Shown here one piece after another: positions 5,791 through 6,749 of a DNA stretch of 6,749 nucleotides. This stretch comes from Kiritimatiellia bacterium (GTDB taxonomy: Bacteria; Verrucomicrobiota; Kiritimatiellia; SLAD01). The notes beneath the pieces are model-generated. The model was not told the origin of the DNA and made no database searches. It saw only the letters and a list, made by a program, of their open reading frames with translations. The first letter of the stretch is position 1; each line of letters opens with the position of its first letter. The position numbers and the translations under genes were made by a program. Where the stretch lies: positions 1 through 6,749 of the forward strand of contig SKZA01000147.1 of the NCBI GenBank assembly GCA_007127595.1, given 5' to 3'.

Positions 5791-5821
5791 TACACCAATA
5801 ACAGACACTTGCGGGGTACAT
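5687..5821 (-). CDS. doubtful small ORF, 44 codons, cysteine-rich
   Basis: ATG at 5819-5821 is preceded by GGGAG with a 5-base spacer and runs 44 codons to TGA at 5687-5689. It encodes six cysteines, two as CYWC (7-10) and two as CFC (36-38). Codon third positions are not GC-biased like the neighbours, the region is AT-rich, and no family is recognised. More likely leader sequence than a gene. Confidence 0.13.
   Translation of the reverse strand: MYPASVCYWCNILKDSMLRLICHLRFPGRIGAEFACFCRPECYF
5690..5717 (-). promoter_or_regulatory. weak promoter-like pair upstream of the giant gene
   Basis: TTGCTT (5712-5717) is separated by 16 bases from TATTTT (5690-5695) in the AT-rich leader, about 45 bases ahead of the ATG. 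The match to the sigma-70 consensus is 3/6 and 4/6, so this is a guess at position rather than a firm call. Confidence 0.15.
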
Positions 5822-5883
5822 GGATGCTCCCTGCTGGATCACATTGGCGTCAACCTAAGCCGTATAATTGCATATTTTCTTCA

Positions 5884-6060
5884 CGATTTCAGATATGGAG
5901 TGCGGCGGCAACGAACCCGACCGCGCCGCGCGTCGGGTGAGACGACGCCGCTCTTGTCTCGGCGTAGGGAAGCGGATTGGATAGCGGCGGGAAGCAAGTC
6001 TTCGAGCGCCACGCCGCGACTGCCGGATGCGGCGCGCAGCGCGTCCAAGGAACAAGCCGC
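5884..6060 (-). pseudogene. possible degraded C-terminal remainder of the upstream gene
   Basis: Directly after the TAA at 6061-6063 the same frame stays open for 59 codons to TGA at 5881-5883. Its first 40 or so codons look protein-like, for example SLDALRAASGSRGVALEDLL. The last part turns Arg-rich (RRGRVRCRRTPYLKS). A one-base frame change within the GC-rich run near 5915-5935 would instead give RGAVGFVAAALHI and a stop at 5889-5891, a more natural ending. The stretch could thus be a 3' end damaged by one nonsense and one frameshift change, or chance composition. Confidence 0.25.
5916..5937 (-). terminator. strong GC hairpin downstream of the upstream gene, no T tract
   Basis: CCCGAC and GTCGGG form a 6-bp stem around GCGCGGCGCG, which can add three more pairs past one bulged base. 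The following bases (TTCGTT) are only weakly T-rich, so intrinsic termination is doubtful. The hairpin also coincides with the spot where a frameshift is suspected. Confidence 0.22.
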
Positions 6061-6749
6061 TTACAGGAACAAGACGGCGGACTCCTTGGCGGGTAACTCA
6101 CGGATGGCGTCGTTGAAGTCCGCATCCAGCAAGGAGCCGGACTTGAGAGGTATCGGCCAGACGGCGCCGTTTCCGCGGAAGAGATCCACGGCGGATCCGA
6201 GGGCGCGCGTATTCACGACTTCACGATCCCGATCCTCGACCATCACAATAACGTCCACGGGATGGAGCGCCAATGACGCGCGCATCTCTTCAAACCAACG
6301 TTCATCCGGCATGGAGGGGAACAGCAGGATGAATCCGTCCACATTGTTCTGTCGGGCCTGCGCCACCACTTCCCTCACAGGCATCGTCGGTCCGGACAAG
6401 ACTTCAACGACGGGCAGCAATCGCATCCGATGATATCGGGCGAACAGGCGAAGCAACCGGTCTTCCGTTCCCCGATGCGAAATCCATTCGCCGTCCGGAC
6501 GCACGGTAAACCAGCGCGGCGCCATGTCGGACACACGCCGGGCATGCTCCCGCAATCCGTCGAGCAACACGTCCACGTCCTGAGCGGAAGGCGCCTCCGG
6601 CGCTACCGTTACACGCAGCGGCAAGGGGCCGGCGTTCAGTGACTCTAGGGTCACGGTCGCCCTTCCCCGGCGGGGATCGAACACGGATAATCCGGACCAG
6701 CCATACCACAAATCGCGCGGTAAGGGGACGGCGGCGTCGGATATGGGCG
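6061..6749 (-). CDS. hypothetical protein, C-terminal 228 residues (possible GH18-like TIM barrel)
   Basis: The frame is open from the right edge to the TAA at 6061-6063; the start lies outside the window. I do not recognise the family. The fragment opens with a beta-rich stretch (LWYGWSGLSVFDPRRGR, then ATVTLESLN), followed by alternating strands and helices: helix DVDVLLDGLREHARRVSDM, strand RWFTV, helix TEDRLLRLFARYHR, strand RLLPVVEV, helix VREVVAQARQNN, strand VDGFILLFP, helix ERWFEEMRASL, strand VDVIVMVE, strand AVDLF, and last strand SAVLFL. This spacing resembles GH18-type TIM barrels, where the DGF strand would be the catalytic DxxDxE strand. Here that strand reads DGFILLFP with no acids, so a catalytic chitinase is unlikely. 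The fold call is inference; that it is a real coding region is clear from composition and the open frame. It may be co-directional with, but not operonic to, the giant gene. Confidence 0.8.
   Translation of the reverse strand, partial: PISDAAVPLPRDLWYGWSGLSVFDPRRGRATVTLESLNAGPLPLRVTVAPEAPSAQDVDVLLDGLREHARRVSDMAPRWFTVRPDGEWISHRGTEDRLLRLFARYHRMRLLPVVEVLSGPTMPVREVVAQARQNNVDGFILLFPSMPDERWFEEMRASLALHPVDVIVMVEDRDREVVNTRALGSAVDLFRGNGAVWPIPLKSGSLLDADFNDAIRELPAKESAVLFL

Larger units (their letters stand above)
5646..6060. other. 415-base gap between the two minus-strand genes
   Basis: The part next to the upstream gene (about 5884-6060) is GC-rich and still has coding-like composition in the minus-strand frame of that gene. 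The part from 5646 to about 5880 is AT-richer, with no long ORF, and is the likely leader and promoter region of the giant gene. I see no tRNA-like fold, riboswitch consensus or terminator with a T tract. Confidence 0.7.

Noticed and set aside
5825..5853. TTGACG on the minus strand as a -35 element
   Set aside because: The position 17 bases downstream reads GGAGCA, with no -10-like sequence at any normal spacing.
5900..6433. 177-codon open frame on the plus strand
   Set aside because: Ser/Arg/Thr-rich, antisense to the 3' end of the upstream minus-strand gene, with no domain and no convincing ribosome binding site.

Overview
The window suggests a GC-rich bacterium (my estimate is about 60% GC in the genes, clearly lower in part of the intergenic gap) with a Sec export system and a normal GGAGG ribosome binding site. 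Very large secreted mosaics of LamG/concanavalin-type lectin folds, Ig-like folds, DUF11 and CARDB domains are typical of environmental Planctomycetota, Verrucomicrobiota/Kiritimatiellota, Chloroflexota and related candidate phyla. The window contains no marker gene that would settle the lineage.

The layout is simple and everything convincing is on the minus strand. From right to left: (1) the C-terminal 228 codons of a cut-off gene (6061-6749), of unknown function, with an alternating strand/helix pattern faintly like a GH18-type TIM barrel; (2) a 415-base gap (5646-6060). Its half next to gene 1 still looks partly coding. Its other half is AT-richer and holds an imperfect inverted repeat, a weak promoter-like pair, a doubtful 44-codon ORF and the ribosome binding site of the next gene; (3) one giant open reading frame from the ATG at 5645 to the left edge. 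I translated it codon by codon: 1881 codons without a stop, C-terminus outside the window.

The giant protein starts with a signal peptide (residues 1-31). In order it then carries a DUF1349-like lectin domain, an Ig-like domain joined to a second lectin-like domain, a putative-Ig (He_PIG) domain, a second DUF1349-like domain, an unrecognised beta-rich segment, a LamG-like domain, DUF2341, half a LamG domain that switches abruptly into a DUF11 domain lacking its first strand, and at least three CARDB repeats joined by Asp-Pro linkers. The mature part has only six cysteines, and their order suggests three bracketing disulfides. No catalytic motif is visible. It is best read as an extracellular or cell-surface binding and display protein, probably for polysaccharide or surface adhesion.

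The two genes point the same way, but the 415-base gap and the strong ribosome binding site suggest the giant gene has its own transcription start. I see no RNA genes, CRISPR array, insertion sequence or defence system. The points most worth checking are the truncated-domain junction near 1270-1300, the possibly damaged 3' end of the upstream gene, the Asp-Pro linker length differences, and the unassigned segment at 2595-3119.
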